DNA of 64,000 nt from Spizellomyces punctatus DAOM BR117 (GCF_000182565.1 NW_015971544.1:765803-829802), one strand, 5' to 3'; positions 12,885 through 26,487 are shown, counted from the stretch's first letter. Numbers and translations: made by a program. Notes: generated from the letters alone by a model not told the origin.

Positions 12885-14530
12885 CTACCCAAGAAAACGT
12901 TGAGCTCTAAGATTTTGACAGATAAGCGGGTTCAAACTAACCTCCTTTAAGCCGTCTAATACATTCCTCCATTGGACACGATGAAGCCATCGTGCTGGAA
13001 TGGCTGCTTTATGCCCATGATCGATCATGATTGTCTCTGTATCTGGCGCTTCAGGCACACGTTCATTTTTGTGATGTGACACACGGGAGAGAAGGGTGTC
13101 CAGAGCGATATGCCGACCTACATGAAATTGGTTTAGCGGGAGGGTCTCATGTTAATCGCCACGAGTAACCTTACCATGGCGGACTGGGTCATTCCCAGGT
13201 TCGCGCATATCAGGTTCCGGGCGCTTTTGGGAACAATTTCTCAATACTCGAGTACGGAGGGCGCTGTAGAGACGAGATTGAATGGATTGGTACCGAGCCT
13301 GACATGTGCAATTGAGCAGATTAGAGCGATCTAGCATAACGGATACGATGAGAGAAGACATACAATCTCGTTCTCGGCTTCTTGTTCACTTCTGGTATTC
13401 AGTGACTCGGGCTCACAAGACATCCAACTGCCTATATCTTCAAAATCACTTTCATACTGAACTTCTGGCTGTGGCATGGTCGACGTTGATCGGGGACTGT
13501 TTTCCGTGACAGACTCAAAGTCTTCAGTATACTCCAGATCCTCGCCATCTGTTCTACTTGGGACATCATTTGAAATGACAGGGATGGTCTGGTGCCGGGG
13601 AGTGGCAGACCCACTATTGACTGATCCATATGTTTCACTACCAAGCTCATCGGAGGACAGAGTATCTGGGAGGCTGCAGCCCACGGCCTCCGCACTTTCA
13701 CTACCCGACTTTAGAGAAGCGTTGATTTCTGATATCGATGATTGCGTGCTGAGCTGCTGATACGCATCCTCTGGTGGAGTTCGGTTCTCCTCATGAATCG
13801 ATTCAAAATCTTCCAGATAATCCTCTATCGACTCCATGTCCGTGTCGATATGCGACGAGGTGATTAACGGAAGGTGGGGGATGATAGATGTGGTAACTTC
13901 TGGTTCCAAAGCGCACGGCGCAGTTGGTGGACTACTTGAGGTGGACTTGTACGATTCACTGGCGGTGTGCAAAGCCACGGATGCCTCAGATACGCATTCC
14001 GGTTCACCTGAACCCTCTTCAACTATCTCGTCCAATGTCTCATGACTAACTGTATCTTGTGTCTCTACTTGCCCGAGGGGCACGGAATCTCTTTCGGATA
14101 TGTTGTTAGCTTTCAACTCATAGTTACTGTCGGGAGCCGCTTCGTTATCGGACATAGCCCGGTTTCCGTCCTTTTTCGTCCGTTCCACTTCAATACCCTG
14201 CCCATCGATTGTACCCGTTACATCGACAATACCCCCGAGGGACTCGACAAAGGCATCTATGTCATCCACATCCTCAAAGTCATCTGCATAGGAATCTAAT
14301 TCATAGTCATTATTCTCGGATTCTACGGACAATTCTCTGGTAGAGTATGAAGAGGGGAATGACTCTGCAGTACGTATGGATTCCGCAGAGCATATGGACT
14401 CTGCAATGGATTCGGAACTAGAATTAAACATATCCGGACATTTTGACCTACAGCGCTTGGGAAGACGCGAACGTTCATTGAGATGCGCAGCACCGCGTTT
14501 TCCTCCATGAAATGATGTTCTTGTCCACAA
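12885..14530 (-). CDS. Acidic protein with repeated Y..DFE motifs
   Basis: Exons are 14530-13364, 13298-13175 and 13117-12885, with introns of 65 and 57 nt and consistent phases, giving 507 residues. The first 390 residues are acidic and Ser-rich, apparently disordered, with four related motifs: YADDFEDVDD, YLEDFESIHE, YTEDFESVTE and YESDFEDIGS. The last 115 residues are basic and better ordered (RHIALDTLL, RWLHRVQWRNVLDGLKE). I recall Y[ST]xDFE-type motifs in several centrosomal and ciliary proteins, which would suit a flagellated fungus, but the link is only inference. No membrane segment, signal peptide or catalytic motif is visible. The extreme N-terminus is basic (KRCRSKCP). Confidence 0.65.
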
Positions 14531-14696
14531 TAAATTTTGTCTATTTCATTGCCTCCAATGTCCTAACCGACCATGTACAATTCATCTACAATTATCGTTA
14601 AACAGTGTCAACCACTACGAGTGACACTCTCAACATGTCCTTAGCTCCAATCCACCAAACAAATATACAAGCAGACAGACATGACAAAAAAGCAGT

Positions 14697-16171
14697 CTAG
14701 TCCTTTTTCACTCCTGAAGGTACGTTGATATTGATAGAGACCGCATCCACGAACGTGTCGGTGGATCCAACGACGTCCGCACCAGCGGAGCGAACCATAG
14801 TACGAAGATCTGCATACTCGCCCTCGGCGAACGGTGCTCCCCAGGTGGTAGGGTCCAGTTTGCTGGGACGTATCATGACACGGACGAGCTCCTCGCGAGT
14901 GGTGTGGCAGAACTCTTCGACCCGAAGGTCGTTTTCATCTGAAAGGTTTTACAATATATATGAGCATCGGACGACAAAAATGAGCGCGTCAGTAATACCA
15001 ACCGTATCCGAACGGGTTCTCAATTTCTCCACCAATACTCTCGATACCCAATAGCGTGAAGGCAGCGATGAATATGATTGGGATTGTTCCCCAATACACC
15101 GTGCTCACCAGTTGGAATGGTAACGAAAGGATATAAAGCGTAAGAGTTTGCTGCAGATGGATCGAATACGCCAAAGGAATCGGAGTGTTGCGAATACGTT
15201 CAAATGATGTGAGACAATCCACCATTGCCGACAGGGCGTTTGTCATGGCAGTCTGCTGCGACACGTCAATGAGCTCTATATGGACAATGTTTCAGTCAAT
15301 TGGTAGATCTGCCAATGTGTGGGGCGAGAACAGTACATACCCAACTCTCGACATCTTCCAATGTAAGATGATATATGGAAGGAGATTTCCAATGGTAGGT
15401 TCTTGATCTCCGGGTGTTTGACACCAGGCACAAAATCCGGCAAGTGTATTAAAAGATGGTGTAGATCTGTGTATTTGTGGCCAAGCTCGTTCCGGAGGTA
15501 ATGCTTCGTGGCCACGGCAAACGCAAGGAGAAGGTTCATGCAGCCCTTCTTTTCCAAGTTCTGGTGCTCGTCGCGCCCTTGCACACCAATCCAAACAAAC
15601 CGTGCCAAATTACGGACTTGCGTGACAAGAGTTCCCCAGAGGCGACGTCCTTCCCAGTATCTGAAATGATGGAACAAATCAGTCAGCTGGAAACTAATAT
15701 GGCAGCAGTAAACAATACTGACCTATCATATGCCGTGTTCGTTCTGAAAACCAAGAGCAACGAGATGACCACACCCAAAATCGTAATCAGCTGTGGCGGT
15801 ATAACAAACCATTTCACATTGGCGGTCATGTAGAGTGCTGTCCACAACGTTCCCCACAAAGTGTGAATGATCGCTGGCCAAAACACCCTGGGGATCACGG
15901 ACGCCTTTATTCTAATAAGGTCCCCGTATGCATGCTTTGCTTCGTTTCTAATCTTGTGCGCCCGAATTTTGCGTTCGACCAGCTCGGCCTTGCTAAGCTC
16001 GCCAGAGATACGAGGAAACCCATGAGAAGGCCGACGTAAATGCCGAGGAGACGGAGGCGGTTGGGCTCCACGCTCCTGTGAGACGTCGTTGCCTCCTTGA
16101 ATGAGTACGTGCTGAGACGTGGCGGGAGTCACAATGGTAGGGGCATCGGCCCCGCCGTCTCCAAAGTCCAT
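14697..16171 (-). CDS. Bestrophin-family (UPF0187/RFP-TM) anion channel
   Basis: Four exons, 16171-15723, 15660-15341, 15275-15003 and 14938-14697, give 427 residues. Family marks are FRTNTAYDRYWEGRR after the first membrane segment, LPLEISFHISSYI, and the C-terminal signature GIESIGGEIENPFGYDENDL. Four hydrophobic segments fit the bestrophin fold. Fungal and bacterial members are membrane channels, usually for chloride or other anions, with Ca2+ or pH gating in some; selectivity here is unknown. The start at 16171 (MDFGDGGADAP) is a choice: the frame is open upstream to an ATG at 16393, which would add 74 basic residues. Confidence 0.85.
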
Positions 16172-18146
16172 TCTTGCTAAAATCTTTGAAAACGATATGA
16201 ATTCTACTAGCTTGGAAAGGCCTACCAACGACGTTTCCTTCTCACCTGCACTCAGCACAATTCGCCTAAAACGCCGTGTTAACGTTTTCAGGAACACTTT
16301 TGCAGAGTTCACGCAAGATGGAGGTGAAAGAAGGAACAAACCTTCTTTTCCAAAACAACGACGACGAGGAAGAGCGCTGCGGATGAGATCCATTCAGCCG
16401 GGTGTAGTCACTGTGCCACCGGTCTGACGGCCAGCCAAGGGTTGAAGGCCGAAACCCATCTCCCCTGGGATGCTTTGTTGACCTTCCTTGTTTTTCAATA
16501 CATTTTTATTAGTGTTTTCTTTTTTTTTTTTTTCTTCCAAAAGTAGGGTATGCAGGATATGATCCAACACGATTTGACATATGCGGAAAGATATCAGGAC
16601 GGATGGTCGGGAGCGTCAGTCGGACGGCAGGGGCGACGCTCCGCCATGTATCCCGCCCGTCCCGCCCTGCCAAGTGATCCTGTGGTCTGCGGCGATCGCA
16701 TGTATCTGCATTTGAACGCCCGCGCATGTCGTTTGCCAAACTCCAGCGCACCGGCCCTATCACAAAAATAATGTGCATGTCTTGTTTATAGCTTAACGTG
16801 GATGCAACAACTTCTGCATGATTACCAGTATTGGCTATTTGCATACCGAATAATGGCGAGAAGCGGTCCATCTGGTCAATAAACCAGCTACTAGGCTATT
16901 ACATAACACATGCCAAAGTGTTCATCTATCATCACACTCTCCTTAGTAAGACTTTATCAGCAGCAGTTTGTGACAAACTTGATTTGGGGGGTATGCAGTT
17001 GAGAATACCTTGCAAGCGAATCTCTGCCACACCTGACAGACAAACGCATTGCAGTATCCAGCGGCGCCTTTCAGCCGTGCCATAATACCGTATGACAATT
17101 AGGACCATATACCCCACTGTACTTGCCGCTCATATCACAGTGCGCAGGTTCCTTCTGGGAGTCCCTTCGTATTCACTTCAATTGATGAGATTCAATTAAA
17201 GTATTTTTTGACATGGTACCGTAGATACACCATGTTCTTCTGGATTTTCTGCATGGACAAACGATTGGATGTGGGTTGCATTCGCCAATAATATTCATTT
17301 CATTCGTTGAAACCAATGACGTTTTTGATTGTCGATCGCTCCCTGTGCTTTGGGGTGCATGCATTGAATTCAACAGTTTAGGTGCAGTATTGTGTGACGC
17401 CGACGCTTATCAAATAAATGACATAGTGGTCATTCATCAACTCCGACACAACCTACAACGACAGGTGCAGGCAGACAGTTGACTGGTAAGCACCCTAGCA
17501 TCCGTACTGGTTCAACAGCTGGGCGGGAAGAGGAGAATCCAGGATCCATAGCCATAATTATGTCGATACATGGGCAGGAGGATCGAGAAATCCCATAACC
17601 GCGTCACGCCCGTCTAGGAACAAAGCCGGCCAGCCCGCCAAAAGAAGCTTCTCATCTTTATGAACGGGTTTTTAAGGCTCACGCCACGCCCGATATCAAA
17701 GAAATGAAAAATGTCTCCGAAGCTCCGATATTCTAGCAGTTTATAAAAGATGGCTAGAAAGCACGCAAAGTGCAGTACGCCCGCTCACAGATTGTTAATT
17801 ATTTTCATTGAATTCGGTGGGGAAACAGGCTCCTTTGTTTTTCTTCCCCCCTCATAGTCCCCGTCCATGATTTGACAATAGAACAATAACGGTTTTGCAT
17901 CATGTGGCTTTCGGTGGTGACAGTCGTGGCTCCTGAGGATCCGTCTAATATGTCTACGGAAACGGACCAAGTTCGTGATGGTCCAATCTTTTTTATTCCG
18001 TAGAGGGATGGTACTTTCACTGACACCTCTTTCGTCTTGGATTTCCTTCGTCTGTCCACCAAATTTCACTGCAACCTTGAATTTACAGTATTACGTAATC
18101 TGTTTCCGACGCAGTTGACCAGCCCGAACAGATCACCGTTATTACC
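16172..18146. other. Intergenic region
   Basis: The first 220 nt may be an N-terminal extension or 5' UTR of the channel gene. Beyond that I see only short frames without domain features, a (T)14 tract near 16520 and AT-rich sequence. No RNA gene recognised. Confidence 0.45.
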
Positions 18147-21100
18147 ATGGCCATTGATTCCCCCGCAATGTTACCCGCGCCAGCATCCCATTGCAGGTTC
18201 ATTATTCTTCTCTTTCTCTTATTGTATAATATCCGGGTGGATGCTCAACCCTGGCCCGTAACATACATCTCCGCAACTACTGGACAAGACACAGTTGGAT
18301 GCGGTGCAGCGGTGGATACGGCTTGCAAGGGCTTGCAGGCGGGAATCAACTCGACCGCGGAGGGGGGTCTCATGTGGGTTCAACCTGGGATATACCAAGG
18401 ACCGGGGAATGTGGACTTGAAATTGGCCGGTAAAGCGATAAGGTGAGTTGCACAGATTTTTGAACCTTCTGAGAATGGAACCTCACTAATTTCATGCCGA
18501 TCGTTCCAGGATGCAAAGTACCCATGGCGCCCAATCCACGATCATTGATGGCGGCAAGGCAAACAGAATCCTTTCCTTTAATACGGGGGACGGCAATGAT
18601 GCTTTCATATCCGGATTCACCTTTCGGAACGGGGCCGCGTCATGGGGCGGGTGCATTGGTATCGGAGGTAGTGCAGCACCAGTGAGTAATCATGTGATTT
18701 TTCAGCTCTTGCCTGTCGCTTCGCGGGTAACTCAACTTCTGCCGCAGATAATTGAGGATTCTATCTTTACGAATTGTCAAACGTCTGCACAAACCGCCGG
18801 ATCGTTGGGACAGGAGCAGGTAGGGCAGCAGACGCGCATATTATTCTCCAATCGTTTACGATTATGTCTTAACAGATTCCTCCATCCCGTAGAGTGGCGC
18901 TGGGGGAGCGGTCTACGTCGGCGGAAATTCCTCTCCCACCTTTCGTCGCTGCAACTTTACTTTCAATTGGGCTGAATTGGGGGGTGAGCAAATGTCTTCC
19001 TTCCCTGGTCGAATAAATCATCTAATAGGTTACAACTACAGGCGGATCGGCATGGCTGACCGATAATTCAAATGCAACATTCCTGCATTGCCATTTTGAG
19101 AACGAATCTGCACGGCTGTACGGTGGATCAGCTGTTCTCGAGGGTGCCAGCGGTGGAGTGTTTGAACGATGCGTATGGAGGAATAATTGGTCGCAGTATG
19201 GTGGCGCCTTGGACTCTGGGGGAACGTAAGTCGCGTGTGAAGATTGACCGTTTGATGCATTGTTTATATTTACTTGCCTTTGATACGTTGGTGACTCTCA
19301 GGAGTAGTACGAAACTCGTGAACTCTCTCATTGTTAATAGTTCGGCTGAAATTGGTGGTGCAGTGTACCATTACACAAACAGCGTCAACGAATTCATAGG
19401 ATGCACCTTTATCGATAACAAAGCTACTGGCAACGGAGGTACCCATTATTCGTACATTGGCTTCCTGCTACATCTGAGAGTATTAACTCAAATCTCCCCC
19501 CATAATTAGGGGCAGTCATTGTGACAGCCAAGTCACAGCCCATATACAAGTCCTGCACCTTTATAAAAAATAAAGCTGGGGGAGTTGGCGGAGTGTTTCA
19601 TACAGAGATATTTGGGAAGCTGATCATCGACAATTGTACGATGGTACAAAACTCTGCAACCGCCGGCGGCGGTGCCATAGCAGGGAGATTGAATGCAGAA
19701 GTTACCATGAGCGATTGTACCTTCAAAAACAATTTTTCGGGGAGTCATTCAGGTATGTTATTTATTGCAACTCGTGGTTGAGCTCTGAACACGACCTAAC
19801 GGAATAGCGCAATAGGCGGCCTGGAAATAGCCGATTCAGTCATGGTCACAGACAGGAACTCCTCATTCATTGGCAACACCTGCGACACCGATTCTGGGGC
19901 CGCTCTTGTCCGTGTCAACGCATCCTTCTCAGCCCACCAAACCCGTTTTCTCAACAATACCGCATCATCGACTGGCGGAGCCCTACGAGTCTCGGATTCT
20001 GGAAGGCTGAGTTTGACAAATGTGCTCGTGATTGGTAATAGAGCTAATAGGACTGGAGGTATGTCATCTACCTGTTCTCCTCATACGGAACTGGTATTGT
20101 ATTTACACTTATACTTTGACACTAGGGGGGCTATATGTGAGTACATATGGAAGTGTAATGGTGGCCGACTCGGTGATTGCAAATAATTCAGCGGAGGAGC
20201 ATGGAGGAGGTAATGATTTTGATTACGATCGAATTGTGTTTAAATGTTGACTCTTTTTCCGAAGGCATCTTTCTCAACACGCCTTACTCAGCCAGTAATT
20301 CCGTCTCTAGCAAAGGCTACGTGACGCTAGTCAATACCAACGTCACCTACAATGTAGCCGAATACGGTGGAGGCGTTGCTGTAGATTCCTCCTTGCCGAT
20401 CTTCCTTCAATCATCCCACTTACTCTACAATCGTGCGCATTTCGGCGGTGGAATGTGGTTACGATCCGCTGGGAGTACCATGGATCCATCAAGCTCGATT
20501 GTTGGCAACACTGCGGAACGTTTAGATGTGGACGTTCTTCCGTCAAGTTCTCAGTTTGGAAATATGGATGACGCCTCAGCACAAAGCAATAAGAGTCTAC
20601 CCGATGGATTATATGATGATTCGGAACCAAGCAACTTTCGCGGTGGAGGTGGGGGTGGAATTTTCCATGATGGGCCAGGGTCCCTTTTCTCGTGCCTTTC
20701 CTACTGCGACATCAGAAACAATACTGCATCGTACGGCGCCAACCATGGTGGTTCACCTCGCATCCTACAACCTGATCCGCCGTTCTTTTTTGCGTCCCCA
20801 AAAGATACATTCTCCATCAGTGTCTCTGTTCTTGACGCTTTCAACAACACCGTCGATGATACTTCTGATCAAATGGTCGTCACGCTCTATCCGCGATCTC
20901 AGCAGGGTGCACCATTAGAATTGATTGGGCAAGGGCTCAAGAAACGCGTGGTCGAGAATGGGGTTGTGCGATTTGGACCGTTGAGTGTGATTGGGTACTT
21001 GAACAGAAGCTACAAATTAGGACTGTGGAGCGATGGGCTACCCGGGGCAGACGTTGAACTCCAGATTGTTAGTTGTGGTCCTGGTGAGTCGTCATTTGTT

Positions 21101-23391
21101 TATTTTATGAAGCGTTCGAACATTGCTCAGTATGCTTTTCTTATGTACGCAGGATATCAAAACAGTGCAGACCCGTATACAACTCCCTACACATGCCATA
21201 TGTGCGTCAACTCCTTTTCTCGCATCCCCGACTCGGATTGCCTACCTTGTCCAGCGGGTGCAACCTGTCAAGGTCCCAATGTAACAGGTACTTGCTACAA
21301 TAATTTCCAGAAATGATGGACACTAACATGCTCACTACGTAATGAAGCGGAACCTGGTTTCTGGATAGATCCTACTACACCTGCAGATGCGATTCCAAAC
21401 GTGTGGCGATGTCCGCCTGGCCAATGCCTTGGTGACTCTAGATGCGCAGAGCACAGAACAGGGATACTGTGTGCAGAGTGTGAAGAGAATTATAGGTATA
21501 TTTCGATTGTTGTTACTCTATTTAGAGTATGGATTATGTTCGTAGCTGACATTTCTGGTTCCAGCGATTGGCGAGGCAGTGGCATCTGCGAAAGATGCGA
21601 CCGAGATGCCCCAGAGTGGCTCCTGATTCCTATCATCGCCGCGTTCATCATCAGTGGGATTCTTCTCCGCTTTCCCTCCCTATGCAAATCGAGTATATCA
21701 GCGACTCTCGTCTTCTTTGTCCAGTACTCATCCATTCTCCTCCCTGCATCCCCTGGATTTGAAATCATCACCCAATCCCTCAACCTTGCCTTCGACTGGA
21801 TCAACAAGCTTAGTGGTACCAGCTGTATTTTACGGTTGAGCAACTTTGGGCGGATCCTTTTTGGAGGTTTCTTCCCATTAACGGGCCTAATGAGCTGTCT
21901 GGTGTGGGGGGTATTTATCAAGTTGTGGTATTGCTTGAGAGGCTGGAGGAAGAGTCGAAGTGCACGGTCTGCGGAGGCAGGGATGCCGGATGGGGAGGAG
22001 CCACGAAAGGAAGGAGCTGTTCCGAAAGAAGTAGTAATTGCATGGATCAATGCTTTTTTGTTCATTGTTTTATGGGCTTACCTGTTGATCTCGAGGTATT
22101 TCTTCACAACCATGTGATTGTAAGGTTATTCATTGCATTAACCAGCTCATTCCCATGTAGAGTCGTGTTGCGTCTACTCTCCTGTGCGACCATCGCCGGC
22201 CGGTACGTTGTCTCTGAGGCGCCCGATCAACTCTGCCAACAAGGCGCACATGCAACATGGTGGGCCATAGGATGGACGCTCGTCGTGATGTGGGTAATTG
22301 GTCTCCCTGTGGCTCTGGTCGGATTTCTGAAATGGGCACTTGTGGCTCGTGCGAGAGGCGGATCTCGGTTCTGGGTTGAGGCTCTTGAGCAAATTTATGC
22401 AGATTTTAAACCAAGATTTTGGTTTTTTGAGTTTGTGTTTTTGGTGAGGAAGCTGGTCGTTGTGTTGTTGGATGTGTTTACCCTATTTGATCCTGTGAGT
22501 GATTGCAAATGATTTTGTTCGTCATGAGTCGAATACTTATTGCTCATTGACCGTTACAAAACGAAACAGGTTGCCAAATCCCTCGCGGCGCTCATGTTTG
22601 CCTTTGCCAACATCCTCATCCTAACCTTCCTCATCCGCCCCTGGCGCCGGACGCGGGACAATCGTGTTGAAGAGCTGCTGCTTCTAATCCTCCTCCTTGA
22701 AGCCGGTCTCTCTCTTGGCGAAAGCAGCGCCAATACCACTGCATCTGCATCCGCGGCAACGCATCCCGGAGATCTCATTCAACGACTCCAGCTCGCTGGG
22801 CTTTGCCTGGGGATCATAGCTGCCCTTTTGATCGCTGTACCTGGCGTTAGAAGATTTCTTGGTCAATTGCGGTTTAAAATTTTGGGGCCGTTGGATGAAC
22901 CCAGGGCTAAAAGCCGCGACAAAAGACCGAGAGTTTTGGCGGCATCTTCGATGACCATACATGGATCACCCTCCCTTCGTCCTGACGAAGAGAACGAGGC
23001 GTCAAATCCATCACATAACACCGACTCCATATTGTCATCTGGCGACGAGCAAGAGGACCCAGAGTCACCGCCTTCCGACCTGTTTCCAAATTCCCGATCA
23101 ACCCTCCGGCCCCTCAAGGATCCAGATGTCGAACAAGGACAATTGACACTGCCCTCGGCACCAACTTTACTGATACCGCCACTACAATCAGCCTCTCGCC
23201 GTGGTTCAAAATCCAGCAATACCTCCGTCATGTCCACGATGCACGCCACGCAAAAATGGGTAGAGGAGAAATCAATGAGCACAGGGTTATTGTCCAATGC
23301 CCATATCGCTGCTGCGTCGCTCGAATTGAGGAGACCGGGCGATTTTGATGGAATGGGTGGGAATGGAGATTTGGGAGATGGTTTGCCCTAA
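18147..23391 (+). CDS. Large beta-helix repeat and multi-pass membrane protein
   Basis: Fifteen exons (18147-18442, 18510-18681, 18748-18819, 18893-18983, 19042-19225, 19302-19438, 19510-19752, 19816-20058, 20126-20209, 20265-21083, 21153-21287, 21348-21495, 21565-22095, 22161-22494, 22570-23391) give 1,436 residues with consistent phases. A signal peptide is followed by about 14 parallel beta-helix coils with FxxN and GG[AGL] motifs, as in the chlamydial Pmp and right-handed beta-helix families. Next come a beta-sandwich-like part, two Cys-rich modules (CHMCVNSF..CLPCPAGATC and CPPGQC..CAECEENYR) and about seven membrane segments, then a long cytosolic Ser/Pro-rich tail. This suggests a surface adhesion or receptor protein; its function is unknown. 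Several introns split a glycine codon at the coil boundary. Confidence 0.85.
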
Positions 23392-23634
23392 CAACCCTTG
23401 TTTGTGAGTAAGTAATGTTCGAGTGTGTGTTTTACATGTAGATATAAAAGAGGCGCAAAGACGCTGTTTATCTTTCTGTGCCTGTGCATAATAGTAATAG
23501 TAGAGTATGTTCTGAAGACAAACAAAAACTAGTTTCATGAACCTTGTGCATTTCCTCCCAGCCTACCTAATGTACAATACTATGCTGCCCTCACCAACTA
23601 TCGCACTTTCATATTAGAGAAAATACTTTAAAAT
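23392..23634. other. Short convergent intergenic spacer
   Basis: AT-rich 3' UTR sequence between two genes that end facing each other. Nothing else seen. Confidence 0.5.
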
Positions 23635-26487
23635 CTATCGAATTGACCCTCCTGCCGAGGTCCGGCTCCATTTGCCCTTCTTCAATCTGTCTGCCACAAC
23701 CTCCTGTAGCCTCCTTACGGCTGCGGGGAGCGTCTTAGACGCAACATAGCGGACCACAGCGTCCGCTGACTGCCCAGATGAAGCAGGTGAGGAAAGTAGG
23801 TGGGTTAGAATGCATTTTGATGCATGCGTCGGATGGGGTTCTGTAGCAAAACAACCATAAATGTGAGCCAAGTGGTACCAACAACCCAACCCTCTAATAC
23901 GTACCGCAGACGATCCCCGACAGGTCACCTTCTCCATTTTCATCCTTCGCAACCCGCCATAAAAGGCCCACAAGGCCTCCCTTTCTTTCCATTCTTCTTG
24001 AATGGGATAGGACAACACTTTCAAGCTCCTGGCCCGGGTTTCCTTCTCCTTCCGCAAACACCGCATGGTGGATCGACGTATGGTCGTCGATATACTCGAT
24101 GCAACGAGAGGACTTACACGAAGGGTCCCAAGAGGGACGCGTTGGGAGGGACGTCAAAGTTTCGAACTGGGAGTGCAAAAGTCAACGATAGATCAAAGAA
24201 TCATGATATACGAAGGGGTAAAACTAACCACGGCCTCTAAGGGCCCAGTCATCTCTGCAACAACTTTGAATTTGAAGGCGCTATCGGAAGTATTGATATA
24301 AACCGACGCATGACCATCCTTTGACACTTGTTCCCATCTACTTTCATCCTCCATGTGTTCAAAGACGTCTGCCAACATTGCATCAATGTCCTCCGCATAT
24401 CGATGCGCAGTGCTTTTCTCATCCACTTTAATATCTTTCAAGATGGCATTATCCGTTGTACTATCCTCTGCTGTTTGCAGAGCAGCAGAAACTAGTGGTG
24501 AGACCATACTCTCAAATGCGGGTGTTAATGGGAGAGAGATACGTGGGGCAGGGCTCCACCGCTTCTTTGTGGCAGAAGCCCCAATGGTCAATTCAGGGTT
24601 CTGAGTGCTGGACTCCTCCTCATCGTCCTGATAAGATTCAATGACGGATACAGCGTCATCCGCTTGCTCTTCCATCTTTTCCAGCTCCTCCACAAGCCGT
24701 TTTACAGCTCGTGGTGCAATCATTGTAGTCATAAACTCGGAAACGGATGTTGCCAGATTGACATGGTAATTCACGTCGTGGATGTGCGTTAGGCGACAAC
24801 GTGGTTGATCATCTGAATTGCCAACAGATTCTGATATGCAAGATACGATCCGTTACATTTCGCTCAACGTACGATAGAAAACAAAATCCTTCTCGAATTC
24901 CGTACCTATAATCGTTCCACAAATATTCACATCCGATATGATCCCTTTGACACCGTCCGCCTGTATGGTCTCCCAATCCCATTGGACCGACCTCTGCACA
25001 ATTACAGCTCGTCCATCGCCCAATCGCTGTGCATGGTACAGCACAACCATGTCACGAGGGACGGCAGGGAAAACGCCCTTGGTGCGATAATATTGGATAC
25101 GTGAGACTTCCCTGTGGGTAGTGGTGAATATGCGGAGCGTTTGAGCTTTTTGGGTCATGTCATCCCATTTTTGTCGCGACTGAGATCTTGTTAATTCAAG
25201 ACAGAAAAAAGATAGCGAGTAACTGATTGGTACTTACTGCTGGATCCATGAGGAACTGGAAAGCTGTTTCAAGTGAAGCTTTTACCTCCACATCAAACTA
25301 AATAGTATATTCGATTAATAGTCTGAACACGTATAGTAATATAAGCGAAAGCGCTTACCCTCCAAGCCTCTGGGATACTCTTATGCTGCATCAATTGATA
25401 CCCGGTTGAGGTACCTGCTTCTCTTCTCTCATTCCATTGCACCTTGTCATTAACAAGATGCAATGTGGTTTTGATCATCATCTCAATATCTCTCTCATAG
25501 TGGAGGGGAAGTCCGGATGTTGATAAAGACGACGCATCCGAGATGACGCGAGAAGTCTCTGTTTGGCTTGGCGACTCGGAAAATGGTCGGCTACTAGGGG
25601 AAAGGGTTGCAGAACGCGGGGTGGCTGGCGGGGTAATTACGGGTGACTTTCCGGGAAGTACAAGAGGTGGAGGAATGGGTCTTGGGGTAGGCGTCGCGTT
25701 GATGGGCATGGGCGCCGCCTCTGGAGCTTGGGAATTCCCAGTTTCAACAATGGGGACCTCTGCGACCGGCGCGACTGAGGATGACACAGCTTTGACGCCC
25801 TCCCTCATAGTAGGGACGGTCACGGGTGGGACTGATTCTGCAGTCGAGGATGATTGCACACTGCTGGCCGATATCGATGGAGCATTCCGTTGCTTCGACG
25901 TCCGTTCTCCGGCCCTTCTCCGAACCGCGTCGTTCACATCCATCACGGACGGTGGCACCACCATGTCCTCCAAGGGATCCACTGGAAACTCGCCAAAATG
26001 CTTGGGACTCGCCAGCATTCCTCTCACCTCGGCCGACGGCGCCGAGATTGTCCGCTCACCTGGGAGGACCTTCCAAAACACTCCCCCGTTTCCAGCTACA
26101 ATTGTGTTCGCTCGTCCTCGTTTAGCTAATAACTCGATATTGGCCGATGAGGTGGGGCCCGGTTTGGATTCGGATGTCGGTGCGATAATGAGGTACAAGA
26201 TGCTAACGCACATCAGTTGGTATATGGTGCGTTGAAAAGAGGAGACCTCCGAATGTGCTAGTGCTGTTGGATAAAGTAATAGTATCGATGAGCAAGAGAG
26301 CGACGCTATCTTAAAGGAACATCCAAAGCGTACCTTGATCAACAAACACAAGTACTGGAGCGATCATGGCGAACTTGAGCAAGAGAGCCTTATTCGCTTC
26401 GGACATTGGAGGAGAATCAACATGTTTCGTTTGTTCGACTACGGTCCGGGTTTGGGCTTTCTTGTTTTTCTTTGAAAATCCGACCAT
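23635..26487 (-). CDS. Membrane-anchored protein with two START lipid-transfer domains
   Basis: Seven exons are placed at 26487-26334, 26257-25359, 25297-25240, 25179-24906, 24830-24229, 24166-23905 and 23840-23635. The N-terminus is basic, with two hydrophobic segments (KFAMIAPVLVFV; LMCVSILYLIIAPT), followed by a long Pro/Ser-rich linker. START domain 1 spans roughly residues 290-490 (YERDIEMMIK..WDDMTQKA..YYRTKGVFPAVPRD), and START domain 2 covers the C-terminal 250 (RWEQVSKDGHASVY..RPSWDPSC..YHLAHI). START domains bind sterols or phospholipids and move them between membranes. Exon 3 reads FDVEVKASLETA and then loses frame: 2 nt seem missing near 25260, or an 18-nt microexon (FLMDPA) is used instead. 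With the correction the protein has about 818 residues. Confidence 0.78.

Noticed and set aside
12885-12960. Intron GTTAGT..CTTAG extending the gene past 12885
   Set aside because: It would be about 35 nt, shorter than any other intron here except one; the in-frame TAG is simpler.
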